NCBI GenBank assembly: GCA_009781125.1
Contig: WQYS01000115.1
Location: forward strand, 1 to 7,109
Source: Acidobacteriaceae bacterium
GTDB taxonomy: Bacteria > Acidobacteriota > Terriglobia > Terriglobales > Acidobacteriaceae
DNA: 7,109 nucleotides
Direction: 5' to 3'
Notes under the pieces: model-generated
Told to the model about the DNA's origin: nothing
Seen by the model: only the letters and a program-made list of their open reading frames with translations
Databases searched by the model: none
In this document: positions 1 through 6,417 of the stretch, one piece after another
Layout: each line of letters begins with the position of its first letter
Numbering within the stretch: the first letter of the stretch is position 1
Program-made: the position numbers and the translations under genes

Positions 1-84
1 AGTCTCCGTCCGCAGCACAGCAGTTACTGGATATTCTTCAGCAGGCTTCTCCGCGGCACGCATCCTCGTAACCCCCTGAGGTAA
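1..84 (+). other. Probable 3' end of an upstream plus-strand gene (frame unresolved)
   Basis: All three plus-strand frames are open from the window edge and close at TAA 69-71, TGA 77-79 and TAA 82-84, so any gene entering from the left ends here. The frame ending at 69-71 reads like an amphipathic helix (SAAQQLLDILQQ) and seems the most protein-like, but about 22 residues are too few to choose a frame or a family. The strong plus-strand terminator just downstream supports a plus-strand unit ending here. An 8-bp direct repeat, GTAACCCC, lies at 68-75 and 81-88 around the stop codons; I see no clear role for it. Confidence 0.35.
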
Positions 85-101
85 CCCCGAACAGAGCATA
101 T

Positions 102-152
102 TCCCCGGGACCGGCTTGGGATTCTTCCTGAACCGGCTCCGGGGACTTTTTT
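102..152 (+). terminator. Rho-independent terminator
   Basis: The left arm TCCCCGG (102-108) pairs with CCGGGGA (139-145). After a G-U wobble and one A/C mismatch, CCGG (111-114) pairs with CCGG (133-136), leaving an 18-base loop. A run of six T follows at 147-152. The orientation fits termination of a plus-strand unit entering from the left. It also insulates the two-gene module downstream from read-through. Confidence 0.85.
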
Positions 153-177
153 ACATTTCTAAAGTCTCATGACGGCC

Positions 178-209
178 TTGACAGAATCGACTCGTTTTTG
201 AATTAAAAT
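178..209 (+). promoter_or_regulatory. Candidate sigma70-type promoter of the two-gene module
   Basis: A perfect -35 hexamer TTGACA (178-183) is followed by an AT-rich stretch containing TAAAAT (204-209), which matches TATAAT at five of six positions. The 20-base spacing is longer than the usual 17, which weakens the call; overlapping registers (TTAAAA at 203-208, ATTAAA at 202-207) give 19 or 18. It lies about 80 bases before the first gene and after the upstream terminator, where a promoter is needed. I see no operator-like dyad next to it. Confidence 0.45.
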
Positions 210-290
210 AGAAAGACGCTTCCCGTACATCTTTTCAGGTATAGGCTGGTTGTGTGTCTGTTATTCGCTGCTGATGTTTAGGAGATCAAA

Positions 291-551
291 GTGCCACTGA
301 GTGAGGCGGTCGTTAAAGCCATCGAATCTGATACGGGTAAAACAATTCGAGAAATTCAGGAACAGTCTTTGAGTGACCGCAGAAGGGAAGTTGAAGCAAA
401 TCACGGCGGGCATAAAATGGTTTTTCCTGTCAAGTTCCCATTCATCGGGCGTGGCAATGTGCTGCGTCACAGGGTCTTGTCGCATGAAGAAGTTGATAAA
501 CGATTCAATAAGGCATTGAAAAATTTAGATCGCGCTCTCAAGGGGTTATGA
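291..551 (+). CDS. Small charged protein of unknown function, first gene of the AT-rich module
   Basis: This 86-residue protein is not one I recognise. It starts at GTG behind TAGGAG (279-284) with a 6-base gap, a good ribosome binding site, and no in-frame upstream start competes. It is soluble-looking and basic, with no signal peptide or membrane helix. Residues 1-35 look like a charged helix. Residues 40-62 form a compact motif rich in F, P, G and R (HKMVFPVKFPFIGRGNVLRH). Residues 64-86 form a second lysine-rich helix. Its TGA overlaps the start of the next gene in an ATGA arrangement, so the two products are probably translationally coupled and work together. Base composition is clearly lower in GC than the genes to the right, suggesting acquisition by transfer. 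Its size and position ahead of a membrane-anchored partner resemble an antitoxin, adaptor or regulator, but that is inference only. Confidence 0.82.
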   Translation: MPLSEAVVKAIESDTGKTIREIQEQSLSDRRREVEANHGGHKMVFPVKFPFIGRGNVLRHRVLSHEEVDKRFNKALKNLDRALKGL

Positions 552-1168
552 TGCATGATTTGCAGGAACTTTTCCAGTTTTACAGGGAAAAGGTAAAAGT
601 TCTATATTCTTATTGCCAAGAATACAATGAGCTTCCCCAAGAGACGTTGTTTGAAATAAATGCTGCCTGGGATCATATTGGCAGGCATTTTGACTGTACA
701 AACCCTCAGAAATTGGAACACGTCGTTGAGAAGGCCCAGTCTCATCTGAAGCGTTCATGCTTGGATCTTTTTAAGCTCGCGCTTAAAAATGCTGTGGACC
801 AGTATCGTGATATAAACAAAACCGATCTTTCTCTTATCGATAACGGGAATGGCGCCTTTAAGAGAGAGCTTGTGGCTCTTCTAAAAGGAATTCGCGAGAA
901 ATCAGAAATAGCGCGCAAGGAGGAAGGAAGAAACTTCGACCATGCCTATGACGTATGGTGGGAAATGTATTTAGACTGTAGAAAATTGGAAAAGAGCTAT
1001 TACTACAGCGATAAAGTTAAATGGGCAAAGAAAAAGGCAGTAACACAGTTTTTGTGGACAATTACTGCCAGCTTCGTTGCCGGTATACTTTCTACACTGG
1101 CCGTTCAAAACTGGAATAACATACTCCAGTCGGTTAAAAGTCTCTTGTTCAGCGTCACTATGCACTAG
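548..1168 (+). CDS. Helical protein with one C-terminal membrane anchor, unknown function, second gene of the module
   Basis: This 206-residue protein is not one I recognise. Residues 1-155 are almost entirely helix-forming and polar, with conserved-looking blocks ETLFEINAAWDHIGRHF (32-48) and SHLKRSCLDLFK (65-76), then a long charged stretch to an aromatic patch (DVWWEMYLDC, 135-144). The basic segment KVKWAKKKA (156-164) precedes one hydrophobic helix at about 166-187. By the positive-inside rule the large N-terminal domain is cytoplasmic, with a short tail of about 18 residues on the far side. There is no signal peptide. Translation is probably coupled to the upstream gene through the ATGA overlap at 548-551. 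ATG also occurs at 551, which sits better behind the purine run AAGGGG (540-545), so the real start may be one codon later. A cytoplasmic helical domain on a C-terminal anchor also occurs in some bacterial membrane-acting effectors, but I found no motif to assign this one. Confidence 0.85.
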   Translation: MMHDLQELFQFYREKVKVLYSYCQEYNELPQETLFEINAAWDHIGRHFDCTNPQKLEHVVEKAQSHLKRSCLDLFKLALKNAVDQYRDINKTDLSLIDNGNGAFKRELVALLKGIREKSEIARKEEGRNFDHAYDVWWEMYLDCRKLEKSYYYSDKVKWAKKKAVTQFLWTITASFVAGILSTLAVQNWNNILQSVKSLLFSVTMH

Positions 1169-1170
1169 AG

Positions 1171-1200
1171 CGGAACCACTTACCGTACTGCTCAGTTCCG
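1171..1200. repeat. Small inverted repeat between convergent genes
   Basis: CGGAAC (1171-1176) and GTTCCG (1195-1200) form a 6-bp inverted repeat around an 18-base loop, three bases after the stop of the membrane-anchored gene and before the convergent gene ending at 1248. Neither strand has a T run after the stem, so it is a weak terminator at best. Nothing else is visible in the 79-base convergent gap. Confidence 0.3.
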
Positions 1201-1247
1201 ACCGTTCTCTGTTCAAGCGGCTACCAGGTAAAGATAAGACTTCCTTT

Positions 1248-2015
1248 CTATGCCCGACGCCGGTAGCGGATGGCGAACTCGTAGTTCGGGTTGGGCGGAA
1301 AGAGTTCGGCCACCAGGCGCAGCCGCTCGGCCAGCGCTTGCGGAGCCAGCAGCGGATACTCGCGTTCGCGCAGCTCGGAGTAGTCGAAGTCCACAGCCAT
1401 CGACAGCAGATAGATCGCCACCGCGTCGGCAAAGGCAGCCTCCAAGTAGCTGAGTTTGGCCTTCTCGTCCACGACTGGCTTGCTGTTCGTGCGCCCTTCC
1501 GGCACGAGGGCGGCCATGCGGCCATCCCAGGCGTCGATGCTGGTCTCACCGCGAATGTCGGCAACGGCCTGCGCCCAGACCAGATGATCGAAGCTCTCGG
1601 GCACGCCGGCCACATCGACGAAGGCGTGTCCCGCGTTGATGAAGAACTCGAAGGCCAGCGCAAAACGGTCGCTCAGCAGCCGCGCGGAGATGAAGACTCC
1701 TTCGGCATCGTCGAGCACGACGTTGCGATGACAGGTGGCCTGATCGACGAACTCCGACGTGTACTCGGTGGCAATCAGCGTAGCGTCGCTGCTGCGGCCC
1801 TCACTCATCGCCAGCGGGACGAAGTAGTACGCCTTGCGGCTGAGCGCAGCGGCGATCGCGCCAGGCACGGCCTCGACCACGTGTGCGACATCGGCGGCGG
1901 ACATCTTCGCGTCGCCGTAGAGAGCGTATTGGATTCCGTTGGCGGCCTTCTGCACCGGAGTCTGCCGGGCCACCTCGGTTGCAGGCACGAGCCTGCTTTG
2001 CACACCTTCTGTCAT
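1248..2015 (-). CDS. Hypothetical soluble protein, 255 aa
   Basis: I do not recognise this family. The protein has no signal peptide or convincing membrane helix and looks mainly helical: A/V/L-rich helices at about 40-60 and 110-130, and a longer one at 185-208 (LSYLEAAFADAVAIYLLSMAVDF). A proline-rich turn (FPPNPNYEF, 239-247) precedes a basic C-terminus (RYRRRA). It has a single cysteine, C95. Composition and codon use match the GC-rich receptor gene rather than the AT-rich genes at 291-1168, so it looks like resident chromosome. The ATG at 2013-2015 has no purine-rich ribosome binding site; a TAAAAT box lies only 8 bases upstream, so the mRNA may be leaderless. The next in-frame ATG, at residue 38, would remove a plausible N-terminus. 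It is convergent with the gene on its left and divergent from the one on its right. Confidence 0.8.
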   Translation of the reverse strand: MTEGVQSRLVPATEVARQTPVQKAANGIQYALYGDAKMSAADVAHVVEAVPGAIAAALSRKAYYFVPLAMSEGRSSDATLIATEYTSEFVDQATCHRNVVLDDAEGVFISARLLSDRFALAFEFFINAGHAFVDVAGVPESFDHLVWAQAVADIRGETSIDAWDGRMAALVPEGRTNSKPVVDEKAKLSYLEAAFADAVAIYLLSMAVDFDYSELREREYPLLAPQALAERLRLVAELFPPNPNYEFAIRYRRRA

Positions 2016-2023
2016 AAGGCACT

Positions 2024-2029
2024 ATTTTA
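2024..2029 (-). promoter_or_regulatory. Candidate -10 box giving a leaderless transcript
   Basis: Read on the minus strand this is TAAAAT, one mismatch from TATAAT, separated from the ATG of the 255-aa gene by 8 bases (2016-2023). A -10 box this close would place the transcription start at or next to the start codon, which agrees with the missing ribosome binding site. No good -35 hexamer lies at the standard distance; the expected position (about 2047-2052) falls in the left half of a perfect palindrome. Confidence 0.35.
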
Positions 2030-2046
2030 CTGAGTCCGGCCCTGCC

Positions 2047-2058
2047 CTTGCATGCAAG
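2047..2058. promoter_or_regulatory. 12-bp perfect palindrome in a divergent intergenic region (candidate operator)
   Basis: CTTGCATGCAAG is a perfect 12-bp palindrome between the divergent 255-aa and 97-aa genes. It overlaps the expected -35 zone of the minus-strand promoter, where a bound repressor or activator would act. No matching copy was noticed elsewhere in the window, and no regulator gene is adjacent, so the binding protein is unknown. Confidence 0.3.
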
Positions 2059-2151
2059 CCAAGAGGAGGACAGTGTTTTCAGTGGATATTCATGCGGAAT
2101 CTGACCAGCCGTAATAGTTCGGGTGCCCCATCCGGAGTGCATCCAAACAGT

Positions 2152-2157
2152 AGGAGG
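2152..2157 (+). promoter_or_regulatory. Strong ribosome binding site that sets a TTG start
   Basis: AGGAGG lies 5 bases before TTG at 2163-2165. The first 20 codons of this frame contain no ATG or GTG with a comparable site, so this sequence decides the start of the 97-aa membrane protein. Confidence 0.75.
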
Positions 2158-2162
2158 ATATC

Positions 2163-2456
2163 TTGCAGACTACGCATCAGGAGACAGGCGAGTGTACTTT
2201 GTTTGCGGTTCCGCTGGGGCGGCTGGGGTGGTTCGCGTCCGTGCTGATCGGCCTGGCGCTGGGCCTGATCGCCTTTGGACTGGCGACGTTTGTAGGCATT
2301 GCCAGCATACTTGTTTACAGCTCCGCGACCCATCGCGCAGGAGACTACGCGCGCAGCTATCGCTGGGGAGGACTCACAGCAGGCCTCTTCACGCTCGTTG
2401 CCGCATGGAGCTATCTGGGCGTCCTGTGGGCGCGGCGCATCTTTCGCAAAGCATAA
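2163..2456 (+). CDS. Small integral membrane protein, unknown function
   Basis: This 97-residue protein starts at TTG and is not one I can name. Residues 1-18 are polar. Residues 22-51 form a very long hydrophobic stretch rich in G, A, L and I, which could be one long or tilted helix. A polar loop with H57, R58, D61, R64 and R67 follows. Residues 69-90 form a second helix, and the tail is basic (ARRIFRKA). By charge, the loop and tail both look cytoplasmic, which is hard to reconcile with two simple helices unless the first stretch is a hairpin. There is no signal-peptide cleavage site and no catalytic motif. The gene is divergent from the 255-aa gene and convergent with the receptor gene. 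Its TAA is embedded in the T run of the opposing terminator, and it has no U-tract terminator of its own. Confidence 0.75.
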   Translation: MQTTHQETGECTLFAVPLGRLGWFASVLIGLALGLIAFGLATFVGIASILVYSSATHRAGDYARSYRWGGLTAGLFTLVAAWSYLGVLWARRIFRKA

Positions 2457-2486
2457 AAAACGGGGCCAGCCTGATGACCGGCCCCG
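2455..2486 (-). terminator. Rho-independent terminator of the receptor gene
   Basis: On the minus strand the arm CGGGGCC (2486-2480) pairs with GGCCCCG (2467-2461) around a 12-base loop. Six U follow, encoded by the A run at 2455-2460. It begins about 20 bases after the receptor stop codon. On the plus strand the same hairpin has no T run after it, so it should work mainly in one direction. Confidence 0.88.
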
Positions 2487-2506
2487 CAAGCTGAGAGGAT
2501 CTGGCG

Positions 2507-5500
2507 TTAGAAGGTGATTCTGCCCGCGAACTGCATGATGCGGGCGTCGCGGTAGCCGCTGACCTCGCCGAAGTAGGACGAGCTTTGCGCTGTGTAGATC
2601 GAGTTCACGTTGGTGTGGTTGGTGGCGTTGTAGGCCTCGGCGCGGAAGGTGAAGTCCATCCGCTCCCATATGCGGAAGGTGCGGAAGACGCCCAGGTCAA
2701 CACGTCCGAAGCCGGGGCCGTTGATGGAGCCCGGCCTGGCGTTGGCCGGGACGGTCTGGTTGTTGATGGCGTCCGGAGCGGCGAAGGCGCCTGTATAGAA
2801 CCATAGCTGGCCTGCCGTGTGCATGGCCTTGTTGTGGATCTTCACGCCGGGCTGGCCTTTGTTGGGGTTGCCGATCTGGTCCAGCCGGTACGATGCATAC
2901 GTGCCGCCGAAGATGCCGATTCCGGCGTTATCGGTGACAGTCCCGGTGGTGGTCTGGTTGTTGTAGACGCTGGCCCCGCTGTTGGGCAGATGGTAGCTGG
3001 TGTTGTACCAACCGCTGGAGGTGATGGTGAGCGGCATGCCCGTGTTCACCGCCCAGATTCCGGAGACCATCCATCCGCCCAGCAGGCGGCCCGCCACGCC
3101 CCTCTGGTCGTGGAACCATGGCTCCTCCCACAGACCATCGACGTTGAGGGTAAACTTGCGGTCGAGCGGCGAGCGGCCGTAGTCGTTGGCGAGGTTGTAG
3201 ATGTCCATAGCCATGGTGTTGTAGTCCGACGCGGAGGGATTGTCGGTCAGGCTGCGGCCCCAGGTGAAGTTGGCGTCGATGTAGGTCTTGCCCTTGAAGT
3301 TTTTGGTGAACTTCGCCTGCAACGAGTTGTAGTTGGCGCTGAAGGCCGTTGCCATGACGTCGATGGCATCGTAGCCCTGGTAGGGCTTGATCTGGTTAAG
3401 GATCATGTCGCAGCCCGCGCTGTACCAGGCCACGGTGTTGGGAACGCCTTCGAAGGTATCGGAGCACTGGGGCTTGCCGGCATTGGCGCTGCCAGCCGGA
3501 TACAGAAGTTGTCCTGGCGACACCTTGCCTACCCACGCGCCCGGCATGAGCTGGTTGATGTTGAGCCCGCCGATCAGGTGGGTACTGACGTTAGCCACGT
3601 AGCCGATGTCCACCATCGTCCTGGGCGTGATCTGGCGCTGCACGTCGAGCGAGAACTGCTGCGTGTAAGGCGTCCTGTAGTTGGAGGGCACGGCCTGGAT
3701 GCGCAACGGGGTCGTCGGGTACGGAATCGCCTTGCTGGAGCCGTTGGTCGGATTGTTAAACAGTCCCTGGCCCAGGGAGAACGTCTGCACGGCAGGCGGA
3801 TTGCGGATGATGTCATAGGCATACCAACTGAGCGATGGGTCGTCGTAGGCTATACCGTAGCCGCCGCGCAGCGAGGTCTTGCCGTCGCCGAAGACGTCGA
3901 AGGCAAAGCCGATGCGAGGAGCAAGGTTCAGCGTCTGGCCCGCGCCCATCTTCAGGCCGTAGGGCGAGGCCTGGTTGTTGTTGCTGGCGCCGGGCTTGCC
4001 GAAGATCATGCCGTTGATGTAGTTGAGACCGCCAGCGACATTGACAAAGTCGGCGCTCGCATTCGGCGTCGTTGACTGGCCCGCGTTGCTGAGCGACTGG
4101 TCGCACGCCGTGGTCTGCCAGGGGCCGCAGTAGGTGCCGACATTGGAGATGGTCACCGCGTTGGCCGCCGAATACATCGAGGGAAGGAAGCTGTTCAGAA
4201 TGCCGTTGGTCTCCGACGGCTGTCCATAGTGGCTGAGGCGCATGCCAAGGTTCAGGGTCAGGCGCGGTGTGGCCTTCCAGTCGTCCTGGACGAAGGCCTC
4301 CCACAACATCTCCTTGAAGTGCCAGTGGGGATCGCTCGATAGCTGGGTGAAGCCTCCATTGGCGTTTCCGGTCAGGAAGTTCGCAAACGACTGCGCCGCG
4401 ATCTCGCCACTGACGGCGGTGGCGCTGCCGGGGGTAATCATGGGCACGCACGGTTCGACGGCGGGATCGAGGCAGGCCCAGCTCGAATCGGCGCTGAAAC
4501 TGAACGTGCCCTGGGTTCCGTTGCCTGCGTTCTCGGTCTTGTTGTAGTAGTTCAAGCTGAAGCCGCCGGTGAAGGTATGGTTGTGGAAGACCTTGGAGAG
4601 GTCGGCAAAGATCTGATTGTCCGTGCCCTCGGTCGCATAGTGGACCGAGCCGCCAAGGTCGCTCATGCCGCTGACCTTCAACATGGGTATCAGGTTAGAG
4701 GTATTGGCATACGGCATCGTGGGTGCCTGAACGTCAGGCGACTGGTCCGGGGCCATGAAGCCGATCGAGTTGCTGTTGATGGCCCCGCTCGAATACGCAT
4801 ACCCGGCGTTCAGCACCATCGTCGGATTGAGGGTCCATGTTACGTGCCCAAGGTGCTGAGTGCCGGGGTTGGAGACCACCGCCGGGGTCACGCCAGGGAT
4901 GGCGCTGGTCTCGCCGAAGTGGCCCTGGCCAAACGTCTCGGGGAAGGTGTCGTACATCATGCGGTAGAACACGGTCAGCTTCTGCCCGAACTGCTGGTCG
5001 ATGCGGACCACCGTGCCCAGATTGTCCAGCGTGTTTCTGAAGTTCGACAGAATGGTGTGCGGATCCTGGTTCTTCGAGAGGTTGAACTGTACGTCGGGCA
5101 CAGGGATTCTGCTGTAAACGTCCTTCAGGTACGCCTGAGACAGGGGCGAGATGTTGCTTATCTGCGTTCCCGAGGCGGTGCAGTTGTTGTACCCCGCTCC
5201 TCCGTTGCCCGTGGGGTCGCTGGTATAGGCCGTGCAGACGTTGATCGCTCCGGTTGTCCAGGTGTTGGTGGTGTTGTCAAAGTAGCCGGACTGCGTGAAG
5301 TCGCCGCTGCGCTCGGAGGCCTGCGGTACCGTCGCCGCCACGCCCGAGGCGTAGTAGATAAACTTCTGCCAGTCCTCGGAGACAAAGAAGAAGGTCTTAT
5401 TTCTGCCGTTGTACACCCTGGGCAGAACTACCGGGCCGCCAACGGTGAAGCCGAATACGTTGTAACGGTAGGGCTGTCTTTTAATGTTCAGGAAGTTGTT

Positions 5501-6373
5501 CGCGTAGCCGTTGGCGTCGTACACCTCGTTGCGGTTGTACTCGTACACGGAGCCGTGAATCTGGCTGGTTCCGGACTTGGTAACAACATCGACCTGCCCG
5601 GCGGCGTTGCGCCCATACTGCGCGCTGTACTGCCCGCGCAGTGTCTTGAACTCCTGAATGGCGTCGGGACTCGGGTAGTTGTACACGGTGAGGTTGGCGC
5701 CACGGTCCAGGTTGTCGGCACCGTCAATGGTCCAGTTGTTGGCGGTGTTGCGCCCGCCGTTGACGGAGAAGTTAACCTGGTTCGACGAGCCGCTGGGGTT
5801 GGACGGGCCGCGATAGACAATATCGGTCGATCCGCCGAAGGCGACACCGGGCTGCAGGTTCATCAGCATGACGTAGTTGCGCGAGCTCAGCGGCATCTTG
5901 TCCATCTGCGTGCTGTTGATAAGCCCCTGCGAGGTGGCGTCCTGAAGATTGAGCTGCGCCTCGTCGGCGGTCACGGTTACGACCTCGGTCGATCCGCCAA
6001 CGGCGAGCTGCCGGTTAACGGTCAGCGCGTCCTCGACGTGCAGGACCAGCCCGGTGACGGTGTCGGTCTTGAATCCCGGAGCCGAAACCTTGATGGTGTA
6101 GGTTCCCAGCGGCAGGGACGTCGCCGTGTAGAAGCCGGTCGCGTTGGTTTGCAGGGTGCGCAGGTCCTGTCCGCGATCGGTGTTGCTGAGAACTACGGTA
6201 GCGCCGGGCACGGCGGCCCCGGTGGTGTCGGTGATGGTTCCGCTGATGCTGCCCGAGGTCGCTGACTGGGCCCAGGCCGGTTGCGTCGCGAACGTTAGAA
6301 GGAGCGCGGCTCCTACGATCAATCCAGGGATGTAAGCAGGAATACAAAATACAGACCGTCTAAATAATTTCAT
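2507..6373 (-). CDS. Oar-like TonB-dependent outer-membrane receptor with carboxypeptidase-regulatory-like N-terminal domain
   Basis: This 1288-residue outer-membrane protein probably takes up or binds a large substrate such as a glycan or peptide; the substrate cannot be read from sequence. Residues 1-35 are a signal peptide (basic KLFRR, hydrophobic core, AWA/Q cleavage). About 41-125 is a CarboxypepD_reg-type beta-sandwich (SGTITDTTGAAVPGATV, then GTYTIKVSAPGF). About 135-270 is the plug, with MPLSSRNY (160-167), NNWTIDGADN (212-221) and GRNAAGQVDVVTKSGTS (254-270). About 275-1288 is a long N/G/T/S-rich barrel ending in a terminal Phe (GRITF), the usual outer-membrane assembly signal. The length is typical of Oar-like proteins of Acidobacteriota. 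I see no clear TonB box between signal peptide and sandwich domain. The mature protein has exactly eight Cys in four close pairs (380/398, 634/642, 749/757, 970/988). The start is supported by AGGAGG 8 bases before ATG. It has its own terminator and no partner gene on its strand nearby. Confidence 0.93.
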   Translation of the reverse strand: MKLFRRSVFCIPAYIPGLIVGAALLLTFATQPAWAQSATSGSISGTITDTTGAAVPGATVVLSNTDRGQDLRTLQTNATGFYTATSLPLGTYTIKVSAPGFKTDTVTGLVLHVEDALTVNRQLAVGGSTEVVTVTADEAQLNLQDATSQGLINSTQMDKMPLSSRNYVMLMNLQPGVAFGGSTDIVYRGPSNPSGSSNQVNFSVNGGRNTANNWTIDGADNLDRGANLTVYNYPSPDAIQEFKTLRGQYSAQYGRNAAGQVDVVTKSGTSQIHGSVYEYNRNEVYDANGYANNFLNIKRQPYRYNVFGFTVGGPVVLPRVYNGRNKTFFFVSEDWQKFIYYASGVAATVPQASERSGDFTQSGYFDNTTNTWTTGAINVCTAYTSDPTGNGGAGYNNCTASGTQISNISPLSQAYLKDVYSRIPVPDVQFNLSKNQDPHTILSNFRNTLDNLGTVVRIDQQFGQKLTVFYRMMYDTFPETFGQGHFGETSAIPGVTPAVVSNPGTQHLGHVTWTLNPTMVLNAGYAYSSGAINSNSIGFMAPDQSPDVQAPTMPYANTSNLIPMLKVSGMSDLGGSVHYATEGTDNQIFADLSKVFHNHTFTGGFSLNYYNKTENAGNGTQGTFSFSADSSWACLDPAVEPCVPMITPGSATAVSGEIAAQSFANFLTGNANGGFTQLSSDPHWHFKEMLWEAFVQDDWKATPRLTLNLGMRLSHYGQPSETNGILNSFLPSMYSAANAVTISNVGTYCGPWQTTACDQSLSNAGQSTTPNASADFVNVAGGLNYINGMIFGKPGASNNNQASPYGLKMGAGQTLNLAPRIGFAFDVFGDGKTSLRGGYGIAYDDPSLSWYAYDIIRNPPAVQTFSLGQGLFNNPTNGSSKAIPYPTTPLRIQAVPSNYRTPYTQQFSLDVQRQITPRTMVDIGYVANVSTHLIGGLNINQLMPGAWVGKVSPGQLLYPAGSANAGKPQCSDTFEGVPNTVAWYSAGCDMILNQIKPYQGYDAIDVMATAFSANYNSLQAKFTKNFKGKTYIDANFTWGRSLTDNPSASDYNTMAMDIYNLANDYGRSPLDRKFTLNVDGLWEEPWFHDQRGVAGRLLGGWMVSGIWAVNTGMPLTITSSGWYNTSYHLPNSGASVYNNQTTTGTVTDNAGIGIFGGTYASYRLDQIGNPNKGQPGVKIHNKAMHTAGQLWFYTGAFAAPDAINNQTVPANARPGSINGPGFGRVDLGVFRTFRIWERMDFTFRAEAYNATNHTNVNSIYTAQSSSYFGEVSGYRDARIMQFAGRITF

Positions 6374-6381
6374 ACGATAGG

Positions 6382-6387
6382 CCTCCT
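6382..6387 (-). promoter_or_regulatory. Ribosome binding site of the receptor gene
   Basis: On the minus strand this is AGGAGG, 8 bases before the ATG at 6371-6373. Part of it lies inside the inverted repeat at 6384-6398, so it may be partly masked in the mRNA. Confidence 0.75.
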
Positions 6388-6398
6388 AAAAATTAGGA
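6384..6398 (-). promoter_or_regulatory. Possible SD-masking hairpin in the receptor leader
   Basis: In the mRNA, UCCUAA and UUAGGA form a perfect 6-bp stem with a UUU loop, extendable by one U-G pair. The right arm includes the AGGA of the Shine-Dalgarno sequence. The stem is short and AU-rich, so any masking would be weak and temperature-sensitive. Some of this symmetry is expected by chance around any SD. Confidence 0.3.
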
Positions 6399-6417
6399 AC
6401 TATGTGTAACTGCGATA

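Noticed and set aside
120..152. CRISPR array, tRNA or transposon ends anywhere in the window, starting with the repeats near the left edge
   Set aside because: No regularly spaced repeats, cloverleaf-like segments or transposase-like frames were seen; the repeats at the left edge are explained by the terminator stem.
627..1000. HEPN-type Rx4-6H nuclease motif in the 206-aa protein
   Set aside because: The closest match, R128-N-F-D-H132, has three residues between R and H, and no other part of the domain supports a HEPN call.
161..1144. 8-bp direct repeat AAAGTCTC at 161-168 and 1137-1144, as a possible attachment site or target duplication flanking the module
   Set aside because: One copy lies inside the 206-aa coding region before its stop, and an 8-mer repeat within 1 kb is readily expected by chance.
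1077..2033. Long plus-strand open frame (318 codons) opposite the 255-aa gene
   Set aside because: Its product is rich in H, R, V and G with low-complexity texture and it starts inside the AT-rich gene. It is the antisense shadow of a GC-rich gene.
4577..6265. 562-codon plus-strand open frame opposite the receptor, and a second of 418 codons at 2819-4075
   Set aside because: Both are products of strong third-position GC bias in the receptor gene. The predicted proteins lack domains, and the minus-strand frame has signal peptide, plug and barrel.
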